Shown: in pieces, positions 11,462-22,985 of the stretch
Position numbering within the stretch: the first letter of the stretch is position 1
Layout: every line of letters begins with the position of its first letter
NCBI GenBank assembly: GCA_007258455.2
Contig: VDFB02254903.1
Location: forward strand, 1-64,000
Direction: 5' to 3'
Length of the DNA: 64,000 bases
DNA from: Sequoia sempervirens
Taxonomy: Eukaryota; Streptophyta; Pinopsida; Cupressales; Cupressaceae
Program-made: the position numbers and the translations under genes
Notes under the pieces: generated by a model
What the model was told of the DNA's origin: nothing
The model's database searches: none
Seen by the model: only the letters and a program-made list of their open reading frames with translations

Positions 11462-12448
11462 TTATTCATTTCCCAAGGTCTGATTTGCAAAATCAGACTT
11501 GTTGTGGCTTGAATCCTCATCATATAATTCATTTTTGGCTCCCAAATATTGAGTGTCAATGTTAGGGAACTCCACACATCCATCATCCTCACGAGTAATG
11601 GCTGCTATCTCATGAGTAAGCTCGGCATTATGACTGCTGTCATAAAACAGAAAATCAAGAGCAACATCACACTTATCCATAGTGTCCTCAAGGAGCTCAA
11701 CGAAAACTTCATCCTTTGCTAACTGTCCATTGCCAAGTGATGGTTCAAGAGGTGTCTTCAAAGGAAAACTAAGTGTATCATGTGCCATAATTTTTCTCCC
11801 ATGGCTGCAATGTAAATCAGCATGTGTATAAGTCTCCTTAATCTCAATGGCTTCATCATGGGATCCTCTTTGTCCTTCCAAATGATGTGACTCATGAATC
11901 CCAACATCTTCATGCAACATGTGCATCTCCAAATCTGCCTCCTTCGTGGCTTCTTCTTCAATACATCCATGTGTCAAAATGAGGTCTTTCTCAAGCTTCT
12001 TTACCTCATTATCTGTGCATTGGTGGTTAGGCTCCCAAAAGCCTTTGCAAGTGAAGCATAGACCTTGTCTTCCCATTTCGTTCTTGCTCATTATAGGAGT
12101 TCTTGTAACCTAATCATTGAGTTTGGATGTAGAACCATCTTCACCATCTGATTTAGTAGTTCTACCATACCTGCTCACACTATGCCCATGACTGAATTTT
12201 GTCCCTTTAGATGAAATTTTCTCCTTATACACCCTCCTAATATACTTCATCAATCCAATCTTTACAAGCCTCATGGTGACTACAAAGCTCAGATAATTAT
12301 TAAGAGAGTGTTGTGCTTTAAACTTATATGGCAAACTCTGATAGCCCTCAAAGAGTTGAGGGGCTTCCGGTTCATAACTTTCCCTCATCTTGATGGTATC
12401 TTGTTCAATCTCTTCCCTGGATTTTCCTACAATACTGTAGTAACCCAT
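11462..12448 (-). pseudogene. gag: E2 Gag-like protein with zinc knuckle
   Basis: One minus-strand frame of 329 codons from ATG at 12448, about 90 bases after the primer-binding site, to the stop at 11462. It is broken once by an in-frame TAG at 12110-12112. The part before that stop is basic (KYIRRVYKEKISSKG near residue 75). Just after it comes RQGLCFTCKGFWEPNHQC, which matches the C-x2-C-x7-H-x-C form of the Gag zinc knuckle in plant Ty3/gypsy elements. The rest is acidic and His-rich (VFVELLEDTMDKCDVALDF and similar). Gag would package the element RNA. A typical capsid domain in front of the knuckle is not obvious, so the protein is probably shortened. It is followed by the decayed 3' region rather than pol. 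Confidence 0.65.
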
Positions 12449-12538
12449 AACTAAAACTTATAAGTGTTGGTCACTCAAATGATGTAATGTGATCTCTCTG
12501 AATATTTAATTCCAACCCCAACAGAATGGTAGGAAACC

Positions 12539-12550
12539 GCTCTGATACCA
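12539..12550 (-). other. E2 primer-binding site (initiator tRNA-Met type)
   Basis: On the minus strand TGGTATCAGAGC directly follows the 5' LTR. It is complementary to the 3' end of plant initiator tRNA-Met and is the most common primer site of plant LTR elements. It fixes the orientation of E2. Confidence 0.9.
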
Positions 12551-14055
12551 CTAGTGACCCACCCCTGGTAGGATATTTAATTTCAAAATTCTTCATGTTT
12601 GTTTGCTTGTGGTTTTATGTTTTTTTATATATATTTGCAATGTTTGATACAACAATATAATGCAGCAAAACAGGAGATGTTGCAATAATAATTTTTTAAA
12701 TCAAAACTGAAATTGCATTGGGAAAACACAGCTAAAAATTCTAGATTTTTATACCAGCTCAAATACCTAGTATTTTCACAATATAATGACAACTTAGTTC
12801 ATAAAATAACCCCTAATATCTAAAACAACAATACCCAAAAAATCTAAGAGTTACAATTCATGAACTCACAGGTAAACATGCCTTGAAACCCTTTGAAAAT
12901 AGTTGCCAAGAAGAAGTGTAAAGTTTGCAGCAGTCATACAGCAGAATAGACCTCTTTGAATTACAAATGATCATACCCGGACCCAAGCCAATAAATGTAG
13001 ATCTAACAACTTTATATCAATAAACTGGAGTCTTCCATTAATGGACACCTGGCTTCATAAGACAAGTTCTCCAACATGTAACAGCAGCAACAAAATCATT
13101 CACAATAGATATCTTTGAATTTAGATGATTAATCTCCAAACCCTTGAACAATCTTAGAAGATAATCACTTTCAGATTTGCATAAACTCCATTGAAGCTCA
13201 ATTGTGATTTCCGTATGAAGCCACCAGCACAATCGAAGAGAGGCTACATTCTCCAAGATTGAATTTACAGTGAAACCCTAGGTTTCTTCCTCAAAGCCAA
13301 AGCTTCTTCAAAATAGACAAGTGTTGAACGATTCAAGAATAAATGAAATCCCTTTTCAAAAGCCTTTATATAATTTAATTTGCATTTGGCTTCATCTCAT
13401 TTAATTTCACTTTAATTTCATTTATTTTTCCCTCCATTTGGTGCACAATATAAAGTATACTTTATTAAACACTTATATCTCCCTTTAAATAACACTTTAT
13501 CACTTATAATAAAGTATACTTTAAAAGCATTTAATATATCATCTCCTAAAGTGGGCCACCAATATAACTTAAATGCACTTTAAATAATTGACTTCATAAT
13601 TCATTAAATAACCCCCTCATAATAAAGTCAATTAAATATTTAAATGATGTGCACTTTTTAATTAATTAATTATTATTATTAAAGTACAACTTTAATAATA
13701 ATAAAAATGCCATAACTTCCACAATAATGAATATAATTCAATTTTGTCTGCTCTAGGAGGTAACCCGCTACATCCACTGCACATCCAACTACCTTACTAA
13801 AAATAGTAAGGGTCCCTCTCTAACATCCACTAACTTACTATAAATAGTAATTCCCTCAAAACAGAACTAGAAACCTTTGAATATCAATGCCTCAAAACAT
13901 ATGAAGGATCTAGATAGATAAACACCTACAATTGCCATTTGAAGAGCTCCATAACGCCCAAACTGGACCCTCTAATCCACGACACTAGCCTATGAGGGTC
14001 AACTGATAGGCTAATCCTTTGAACTCTGATGCTCACGAAAAATGGGGACATTACA
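12551..14055 (-). repeat. E2 5' LTR, intact
   Basis: The 1505-bp copy pairs with 973-2239 plus 9784-10023. On the minus strand it starts TGTAATGTCC. The inner end next to the primer site reads CACTAG instead of the CACTACA of the other LTR, a small change or uncertainty of two bases. Confidence 0.85.
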
Positions 14056-15343
14056 ATCATGATTCAAGAGATAGTTCGCTAAGATTAAAATGAATGCCCT
14101 TAAGTACAAGAAACTATATACCTTAATTTGAAGGTCCTCAAACATTCATCTACTCATGCAATCACAATATAATCCAATAAATCTCTTTCATGACACCCAT
14201 CCCATAGTGGACTATTTTGGACAGCGTGTAAATCATTTACAATCCATTATTATTTCACATGATATTAGCATGGTTTGGGCATCATACCTGGTGGCTCCTA
14301 TTTCTCATTTGGGCTCTAGCAAGGAGAATATGACCAAGGTTTCCTCAATGTTTCCAAGGTCTTTGTGAATATACTGCTCGAACTTGCAGACCATGACACC
14401 TCGTCTCCTTCAAGCATACTATGAAGTAGTTCACATCACATGTGCATCCTTGAAGTCATTTGCAACTATGGAATTGAACAAAACTCCCTAACACATCCCT
14501 GTCCCCTCTGAAATTTGTCTTTCTTATATGCTTTGATGATAATCTATAACCTGTGGAAGCTCTCACAGTGGCACAGTTAGGGATGTTGTGGGCATTGATG
14601 GTAGAATCCGGCTTCACACCCACTAGTTGATTTTGTTTGAAAGCTTTTGAAGCCTTTTCAACAAATCCATTTCGTGAGCATCCTGCAACCTCTGCACTTC
14701 GTGAAACCACATTTCTTCTCACCAACAATGCCCTTAATTGCAGATTTAAGAGACGTACACTCTACTCTTTTACGCCATACTCAACATTCCTTCCTTGATT
14801 TTCCCTACTTCCGAACTGCTCCAAAATCACCTCCAATTGGTCTTGCCTTTCCCATGCGCTCTCCCTACCTTTACTCTTCTTCAAGCCTTACTTTTCATTC
14901 TCTCCCTCTCCTTACAAAACAAATCTTGAATGAGAATTTAGAGAGATTGTGGGATTTTAATTGTGCTCTAAATTTTTTTTCACATGACATGCCATTTTCC
15001 ACCTCAAGAAATGGGTTTCAATGCTCATTTAAGACACCCATTCCCCTTCCGTTCATCTGCACCATGCTTCTTTGATTGCGTAGCTCCTCTGCAACACACG
15101 TGCACCATGCCCATTTACTTTTTTTTGTTGGCCTCCTTTGGTAGGTCGTTGATAATTGCTGACTTTGGGCATATTTCTTATATTTTATTTTTCACCTACT
15201 AGTTGCAAACCATACCTCGTCCTTGCCCCTAAAAAGTGACCTCCTTATTCATTGTATTACTCTTTATTTTATTTTTCTTGTTTCTTTAGTTTATTTTATT
15301 CTCTCCAATATCCACCCTAGACGTATCTGACATGGATGTGACA
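14056..15343 (-). repeat. E1 3' LTR, part 2
   Basis: Continues the match broken at 972 and aligns with 19892-21487 of the other LTR, except that it has one copy of a 341-bp segment present twice there. It ends GGATGTGACA, so the LTR starts TGTCACATCC on the minus strand. The plus-strand frame at 14647-15075 (142 codons) is interrupted in the sister copy and is not a gene. Confidence 0.8.
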
Positions 15344-15360
15344 TCCTCCCCCCCTTGGGA
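15344..15360 (-). other. E1 polypurine tract
   Basis: On the minus strand CCCAAGGGGGGGAGGA abuts the LTR start TGTCACATCC. This identifies the left LTR as the 3' one. Confidence 0.75.
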
Positions 15361-16140
15361 TAAGTCGTCCTGACTTATTAGAAGGTTGTACTTTGTTAAT
15401 TTCTTCAAAATTTTGGGTTACGAGCCAAGTTAATTGCTTTTGAACCCCTTATCCTTGCATCCCAAGTGGTTTTCTTTCTTCCTAATTTGATAAATTTGGA
15501 GTAATTTTACAATATTTAGGAGGGGTGCACACTACAAACATACCCTCAAGTGAGCATCTTTACATAATCCAACCCTCCATTTTGAATTTACAGGTTGAAC
15601 CTATTAGAAGGAATCTACATTACACCATTGGGTACACACATTTACCAGCTAACCTTAGTAAGATATCAAAGTATCATGAATCAAAACTACCTTTTACCAT
15701 TAAGTATTAAGGTAGTTACAACCTACTCATTCAAACATACACCCTCAATTATTTGCATTTTTTGTTCTTGGCATTTCATGTTCATACCTTGAGAAATATT
15801 TTTAATACTCTTAAATATGTAAGGAAATTTTCATCATACAACAAGTAAAAATCAAATCCAATCAATTGAGTTAGGGGAAATAACAATCACCAAATACATT
15901 AACCTTCCACTATGCACTCTGATTTTCATTTACAATTTGTATATCCAAATTTCTTTTTTTTCACCCATTCAGGTTCTCTTGGTTAGGACTAGCCATGCAT
16001 TCCCACAAGGTTAAGAGTCCATTTAAGATATGCAAAACTACTCCATATATTTTAAAGTGGCCAACTAGGTTATCGTGAATTGGTAGTATAAGACAACATA
16101 CTTTATCTAGAGTCAAGTGAGCTTCATAGGTCTAGTGTTT
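15361..16140 (-). other. E1 internal region, no ORF recognised
   Basis: Roughly 0.8 kb between the polypurine tract and the primer-binding-like site. The minus strand has no long frame and no motif of gag or pol. Confidence 0.5.
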
Positions 16141-16162
16141 GAACCTAGTTGCTTTGAGACCA
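16141..16162 (-). other. E1 primer-binding-like site
   Basis: On the minus strand TGGTCTCAAAGCAA matches TGGTATCAGAGCAA at 12 of 14 positions and is preceded, after one T, by GATTTTACA, a plausible LTR end. If this is the true site, the 5' LTR is 16164-21487 (5.3 kb). Confidence 0.5.
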
Positions 16163-16719
16163 ATGTAAAATCTGCCACTTGGGCACTACAATTTTCTTTT
16201 TCTTTTGCATTCACAACATCTACCAACTTAAACAGTTGAGCACCTTCCATGAATCTTAATCAAGTTAACTTCAATACTTCTTTATTCTCCATGGTGGCAT
16301 CAACTCACCATTTCCCAATATAATCTTGCACATAAGAATGGTAAGGTCCCAAGGTTAAGGCCTTTCCTATACCTACAACCTAAGCCTCGAGGGTTCATGG
16401 TGACCCTGCCTACGTATCCCCTCATGGGAATCAGAGCCTTCATAATTTTCCCCACAATGACAAGGGGAGTTCAATCTCTCCTCTTGTATAAGATCTATTA
16501 TCTCACCATTAACCCATAACTATTAATTGAGTACATGTAAGCTATCAACATAGTCAATTATAATATAATGATAATAACTTGCCATCAAGTGTTGGGTCCA
16601 TACCAATCATTACCAAACATTTGTGTACCAAAATTCACAATATTCACAAGAGGTCATTCATACCATAATCTCAAAGATTATACACAATGGTTGTCATGAG
16701 CGTACCCCCATATACATAA

Positions 16720-17150
16720 GCTAATTAGCTCATACACAGTACAAGTACAACAATGACTGGATCATACATAGATCACAAGTGCAACAATGACTAGATCATA
16801 CACAGATCATAAGTATAATAGTGTCTAGATCATTCACAAATCACAAGTAAAATGGTGATTAGCTCATATGTACATCACAAGTGAACCATAACTGACACAT
16901 TTGCACATCACAAGTACACAATGATTGTCTTATACACATATCATATTTACATTAGTGATTCACTCCATCATATATCACAAATATATAGTGACAAGCTCCA
17001 CCATACTTCACATACACAATGACAAGCTCCAACATACATCACAAAGACATAGTAACGAGCTCCAACATACATCACAAATGCATAGTGACAAGTTCCAACA
17101 TGCATCACATACACAAAGTGACTGGCTAACACATTCACAAAGGCTAAATA
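16720..17150. repeat. Minisatellite, about 36-37 bp units
   Basis: Degenerate units such as GATCATACACAGATCACAAG, and later AGCTCCAACATACATCACAA plus ATAGTGAC, follow one another for about 430 bp. The unit drifts along the array. Two opposite frames (16925-17164 plus; 16968-17190 minus) are open only because of the repeat. Confidence 0.7.
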
Positions 17151-17179
17151 ACAGATGTCCATGATGCATCCCAGATAAA

Positions 17180-17400
17180 AAGAATATCATTGCATTGTGA
17201 ACTACACTGTGGGTCCTATCCTTTCCTTAGGTTTTTTGCACCATTGGACAAATGGGAAGAGGATTTGGTGCATCCCATACTACACCATGGGTCCATCCTC
17301 AACCCCACAAGGCTAGGTATACAATCTAACAATTGGGAAGGGGATTCGATGCATCCCATACTACACTGCAAGTCCGTCCACCATCTCAAGGTTTTCCCCA
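17180..17400. repeat. Diverged direct repeat around GATGCATCCCATACTACAC
   Basis: The phrase GCATCCCATACTACAC occurs at about 17270 and 17350, each followed by a GGTCC/AGTCC phrase and preceded by ATTGG(G)AA...GGGGATT-like text. A weaker third form starts near 17195. The period is about 80 bp. Confidence 0.5.
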
Positions 17401-18965
17401 AGTAGTGAACCTACCAAACCTAGTGGATTCTGACTTCAATCGCCTATAGGCCACTGACAACAAGTCTATTCCACCCAAGAAGAAGTGGATCTCAACATAT
17501 ACCACCTTGTGACCTTAGTGGTATTGTTAGCTATCTTCTTCACAATCCTAGGTAACACTTGGCATCGGTCACTTCCGTGCTTATCAATGACAACTAGTGA
17601 ACCCTTTCAATACGCAATTCACCTTGGATTATTGTTACCCACATGGATGTCGCGATACCCATGCAACCGCTACAACCGTATCATAACCAAGGTAGCCTGC
17701 TACCTTCACCTTCATGAACCAAGTGAATGCTGACTAATCCCTAACAGTAATCCAGACATCGGTCATTGGCAGGGTCCAATGATTGCTTGTCACTAAAATA
17801 TCCCGAAGGTTCACTCTTGGGCAGGTCATATGAATCACAATCTCAATCAACAGATACACAGAACTATACATAAACACATAGATATGGAGTTGAATTACAC
17901 AGACACATAAGCGATACATGGAACCAACACAAGATGGACTTTACCCATCATATACATAGAATCAAATACCCACTATAAAGTAGTTAAATTCCTTCATTCA
18001 ATTTAATAGAAACCTATTATGTATTAAATATAAGTTATTAAATTCCCTTAACTTGATCATACCCATTCATACCCATTTTAGCCTCGATCCAAAGCTTATG
18101 GAGTCCAGGAAAGGTCAAACCATGTAGAAACAATCCCAACATCTGGGAGTTACCCCCCTAGACCCTCCCCCTATGGAATTGAGGTCACAGGGACATCCTT
18201 TGCCTAAGGACTGCCTACGTACCCGCTTCCAAATGAATCAAAGTCACACATAATTCTCCTTAAAAAGTCTCTTAAGGATACCTATGCACAATTTCCCATA
18301 ACCCAAGGTTTCACTTCCTCCTAAGTATATTGAGGCCCTGGATCAAACTCCACCCAATTTATTTATAAACTTGTTTGACCATCCCATCTCTCTTATATTT
18401 TCATCTCATTGACCTAGCTCGACTAGGCTTATTACTTAATACCAAGTTACCTTGGTTCACACAAACCCATAGGAAATCATTTCCATTTCAAACTCATATA
18501 ATATATAGGTTCAATAATGAGGATCTTATGACCAAGGGGTTAATAGATACCTCCAAAGGTCAAGCAATAGTATTTAGGAGTTTGTTTTTAAGTTATAATC
18601 AATGCCTAAATCCTACTTAAGTAACTTGACAACACTATATCCCTTAGTTCAATACCTGAAAACATAACACATTAATAATATTACTAATAATATTCTTGAT
18701 CTTCTAGTTTTCCTTTACCCTATGGAGCACTCCATATTCTTATAATAGTCTAGTTCATTGATTGGGTAATTTATTTATACTAAATATGACTGTGATGGTC
18801 AACAATAAGGTCACAAGAGATGTTTGGTAGCATGATCTCATATGCTTATCTGTTAACTTAATTTCAACAACATAATCAAATTAAATGATAGTTACCTTCT
18901 ACCTATAGTATGTGACCATATTACGGTCCACAATAGATCTCATATCCTTCTTTCATTTACATAAT
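17401..18965. other. No gene; LTR or internal sequence of E1
   Basis: Non-coding. A diverged echo of 16385-16460 appears at 18185-18260: both contain CTGCCTACGTA followed by CCC and then an AATCA phrase. Nothing else could be supported. Confidence 0.4.
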
Positions 18966-19904
18966 ATTTCCAGTATCAAGGTTCTCACATTTAAGAGGTT
19001 GATAGACATCATGTAACCATATAAATAAACTCCCATAGTATCAACGGATTATCAAAATTGTTGAGTTTCAACATTCAAAATATGTTTAGTAAGTGTGGTT
19101 GTAGTACCACTAAATGAAGTCTCCCTTACAATATTATGCAACCAAGATCCAAGGCCCACATTAATTATATCTGATTCTTGATTCATATTTTAAGGCTATC
19201 TTGCAACTAAAGATTTGATTTAGGACTCTTTGCCACCTTATTTCTCTTAAATTTGAATATAGAGTTAATCAAATAATTAACCATTGTTTATAGTAGTTCT
19301 TAGTTGATAATTTATTTATTTTCCAAAATATCCTATAAGTTCATTGCTCTAACACCAAGGTTAGATTGATTACTTGACAAGAAATTTTCTTTGTTTGCAC
19401 AATCCTATATATCACTAAACCAAGACACTATGCCATGAATTTACATTATTGTAATCATAATCACCACATCTAAAAGTTGTATTCCAAGGAAAATCCATGT
19501 AAGGTTTTATTTGGCTAACTTCCAAGAATGAACAACACCCTTTAAGCATAATAAGGTAAGTGAATCTTCACCCAGTTATCAACTCGATGTTGAATACAAT
19601 GACATACTTATTGGTATTTACACCACATACCCTCAAGGATTTTATCAAGTAAATGACATTAGAAAAATCAATAATCATATTCCCCCCATTTCCAATAATA
19701 GTGATCAATATTTCATACAATTTCTCAAAGAATCCTTGTCATTAATATTTTTAACTCCCTTCCTTTCATGTTGTCCCATTAACAATAATGTATTACCTAC
19801 TAAAATGAAGACTCTAAGCTCCTAGTTTAAACAACCCCAAGTGATAAATTAAATATGTGGCTTATAACTATCCAAATCATACCAAAACTTAATCATGATT
19901 CAAG

Positions 19905-20590
19905 AGATAGTTCACTAAGATTGAAATGAATGCCCTCAAGTACAAGAAACTATATACCTTAATTTGAAGGTCTGCAATCATTCATCTACTCATGCAATCA
20001 CAATATAATCCAATAAATCTCTTTCATGACATCCATCCCATATGGACTATTTTGGACAGCGTGTAAATCACTTACAATCCATTATTATTTCACATGATAT
20101 TAGCATGGATTGGGCATCATACTTGGTGGCTCCTATTTCTCATTTGGGCTCTAGCAAGGAGAATATGACCAAGGTTTCCTCTAATGTTTCCAAGGTCTTT
20201 GTGAATATCCTGCCCAGACTTGCAGACCATGACACCTCGTCTCCTAGATAGTTCACTAAGATTGAAATGAATGCCCTCAAGTACAAGAAACTATATACCT
20301 TAATTTGAAGGTCCTCAATCATTCATCTACTCATGCAATCACAATATAATCCAATAAATCTCTTTCATGACACCCATCCCATAGTGAACTATTTTGGACA
20401 GCATATAAATCACTTACAATCCATTATTATTTCACATGATATTAGCATGGTTTGGGTATCATACCTAGTGACTCCTATTTCTCATTTGGGATTTGGCAAG
20501 GAGAATACGACCAAGGTTTCCTTGAATGTTTCCAAAGTCTTTGTGAATATCCTTCCCACACTTGCAGACCATGACACTCGTCTCCTTCAA
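19905..20590. repeat. 341-bp tandem duplication within the E1 5' LTR
   Basis: The segment beginning AGATAGTTCACTAAGATTG at 19905 starts again at 20246. The left LTR has this segment once. Several differences between the two copies show the duplication is not very recent. Confidence 0.8.
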
Positions 20591-21983
20591 GTGTACTGTG
20601 AAGTAGTTCACATCATATGTGCATCCTTGAAGGCTTTTGCAACTATGGCATTGAACAAAACTCCTTAACACATCTCTATCTCTATGGAAGCTCTCACAGT
20701 GGCGCAATCAGGGATGTTGTGGGAATTGATGGTAGAATCCGGCTTCACACCCACCAGTTGATTTTGTTTGAAAGCTTTTGAATCCTTTTCAATGAATCCA
20801 TTTCATGAGCATCTTGGAACCTTTGCATTTCATGAAACCACATTTCTTCTCCCCAACAATGCCCTTAATTGCAAATTTAAGAGATGTACACTCTACTCTT
20901 TCACGCCATACTCAAAATTCCTTTCTTAATTTTCCCTACTTCTGAACTACTCCAAAAATCACCTCCATTTTTTCTTGCCTCTCCCATGCACTCTCTCTGC
21001 CTTTACTCTTCGTCTTCACGCCTAAGTACTTTTCATTCTCTCCCTCTCCTTCCAAAACAAAGATTGAATGAGAATTTAGAGACGTTGTGGGATTTTAATT
21101 GTGCCCTGCAATTTTTTTCACATGATATGCCATTTTCCACCTCAAGAAATGGGTTGCCATGCTCATTTAATAACACCCACTCCATTTTCATTCATTTGCA
21201 CCATGCTTCTTTGATTGTGCAGCTCCTCCATGACACACACGCACCATGCCCATTTAATTTTTTTTGTCGGCCTCCTTTGCTAGGTCATTGATAATTGCTG
21301 ACTTTGGACATATTTCTTATTTTTTATTTTTCACCTACTAGTTGCAAGCCATACCTCGTCCTTGCCCCTAAAAGGTCACAACCTCCTTATTCATTGTCTT
21401 ACTCTTTATTTTGTTTTTCTTGTTTCTTTAGTTTATTTGATTCTCTCCAATATCCACCTTAGACGCATCCGATAGGGATGTGACAACTGTGAAATCTACG
21501 GTACAAGATCTAACCATAAGAAGGCATACAACATAATTATAAACTTGCTTAAGCCCAATTGATACCTAAGTCATGCTTGAAATGGCGGAAACAATGTATC
21601 TATTAGATCATGTAAATATGTACCCAATAAATTTGGTAAATCTAATAGTCACAAGACAATACAAATTCTCCAAAAATAGAGGTTAACATACTTCCCCTGA
21701 GACCAGCCTCCCTATCCCAATCTAGTTATTTAGGACGAATTATTCACTAAGATATTTCATCATATCATAAATTCTACATAATGATAATCCATATGTTTTG
21801 AGACATGATAATGGTATTCTTATCACCATCCTAATTAATCATGTAATGAACAATTATATGTACATATGACTTATTGATTAAAATAAATCTGAATTCCTAA
21901 GTTCAAAATAACTAATTTGATACGCTACATATTTCAGCTAAAACAAAATTCTAGAAGATTTCTTTTAATAAGAATATCTGTGC

Positions 21984-22604
21984 TTGTCACTGAATTCCAA
22001 ATGGAATTGCAGTTTCAATGAAAAATTTTGGACTATATTATCTACTTAGATTTGGAAATCAAAGGCTAATACAGATGCTCAATTAATTGCTTGGAAGATC
22101 CTACATTGCAAACTGCCCATCGTAGATAGGCTGAAATGTATGATGATTCAACCAGTTAATTGTCCCATCTGTCAAAGGAAAGAAAATATAAGGCATATCT
22201 TTTGGGGATGCCAATCTGTTAAAAAGCAGTAGTATGTTGTTTTTAATGATTTGCCAGCTATCTTTGGGAATGTTTTAAACTAGAAGGAAGCACTTTTTGG
22301 AGTTGGGTTACATCATAATGTCATCGCTGATGGAGTTAGTCATGTCATTTTATCATATATTTGGCAAAATGGGTGTAAAGCTGTCTTTAATAATCTAAAT
22401 GAGCACCAGGGAGCTGCACTTCTAGGGTTTTACTCCGACATTTTTTATTGTCTGATTTCGCTCTTTTCTCATCTACAGGTTGAGGTTGAGAAGAATCTAC
22501 ACATCGACTTTCAAATACAGCAGATCAAACTCCAAGCTAATCAATTGTTCAGCAAAAGGAAAGTTACTATATCACAAGGCTTAAAAGCTTATTTTCAAGA
22601 CTGA
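21984..22604 (+). pseudogene. LINE ORF2 C-terminus with reverse-transcriptase zinc-binding domain
   Basis: One frame runs to TGA at 22602-22604 with three in-frame TAG codons. In the middle it reads AWKILHCKLPIVDRLK followed by NCPICQRKENIRHIFWGC. This has the C-x2-C-x(7)-H-x(4)-C pattern and W...P spacing of the zf-RVT domain found after the reverse transcriptase in plant L1-type LINEs. The rest (ALFGVGLHHNVIADGVSHVI and the tail ending QGLKAYFQD) fits the usual extension. The endonuclease and the reverse transcriptase itself are absent, so it cannot move by itself. Each TAG stands where a Trp would fit. Confidence 0.75.
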
Positions 22605-22639
22605 TTCTACTCCTAGTTTCTGTTTGTTGGTTAGCTCAT

Positions 22640-22985
22640 TATGTTGTTTCAGCTGTTGTTTCTTTCTTGTCAAATGCTTCGACAGCTGTATTGTTTCATG
22701 TAGCTTGATGTAGTTCAGGATACTACAGCTCTATTATCATGTATCAAATACTTCTACAGCTGTATTGTTTCATGTGGCTTGATGTAGTTCAGGATACTAC
22801 AGCTCTATTATCATGTATCAAATACTTCTACAGCTGTATTGTTTCTTGTAGTTTACTGTTCATGTTCTACAGCTCTATTGTCTTGTATCAAATGTTTCTA
22901 CAGCTGTATTGTTTCATGTAGTTTGCTGTAGTTCATGATACTGCAGGTTTTTTGTCTTGTAGTTTACTGTCTTGTTTCATGTAGT
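22640..22985 (+). repeat. ~74-bp tandem repeats in the LINE 3' region
   Basis: TGTTTCATGTAGCTTGATG and variants start at 22692, 22766, 22840 and about 22910. Between them, CTACAGCTCTATT and ATGTATCAAATACTTCTAC recur. The later copies are more diverged. Confidence 0.8.

Larger units (their letters stand above)
973..14055 (-). mobile_element. E2: minus-strand gypsy-like LTR retrotransposon, non-autonomous
   Basis: A complete element starting TGTAGTGAG and ending GACATTACA, flanked by the 5-bp direct repeat ATCAT (968-972 and 14056-14060). The uninterrupted site is seen in the related LTR at 19892-19896, which makes these ends secure. Read on the minus strand the order is 5' LTR (12551-14055), primer-binding site (12539-12550), a Gag-like frame with a zinc-knuckle motif, a decayed 3' region, a polypurine tract (10024-10038) and the 3' LTR (10023 down to 973), which is itself split by E3. 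The internal region is only about 2.5 kb. I see no protease, reverse transcriptase or integrase, so E2 would depend on enzymes from another element. Gypsy affiliation rests on the Gag zinc knuckle and is moderately sure. Confidence 0.85.
16164..21487 (-). repeat. E1 5' LTR (upper estimate of extent)
   Basis: The right boundary GGATGTGACA at 21487 is firm because it equals the left copy's boundary at 15343. Homology to the left LTR is visible only from 18967 rightward, because the left copy is cut off by the window start or rearranged at 1-47. The left boundary at 16164 rests on the primer-binding-like site and on the phrase GGATACGTAGGCAG (minus strand, near 16410), which I associate from memory with plant gypsy LTRs. 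The alternative is an LTR of 18966-21487 with an internal region of 3.6 kb. No ORF is convincing here. Confidence 0.55.

Noticed and set aside
11161..11592. Minus-strand frame of 143 codons overlapping the E2 Gag frame
   Set aside because: It is a shadow in another frame; the Gag-like frame with the zinc knuckle explains the region.
14647..15075. Plus-strand frame of 142 codons in the E1 LTR
   Set aside because: It is antisense to the element, and the sister LTR near 20780-21290 has altered stops and frame.
16720..17150. Possible CRISPR array
   Set aside because: Units are directly adjacent and degenerate with no distinct spacers, and the sequence is from a plant nuclear context.
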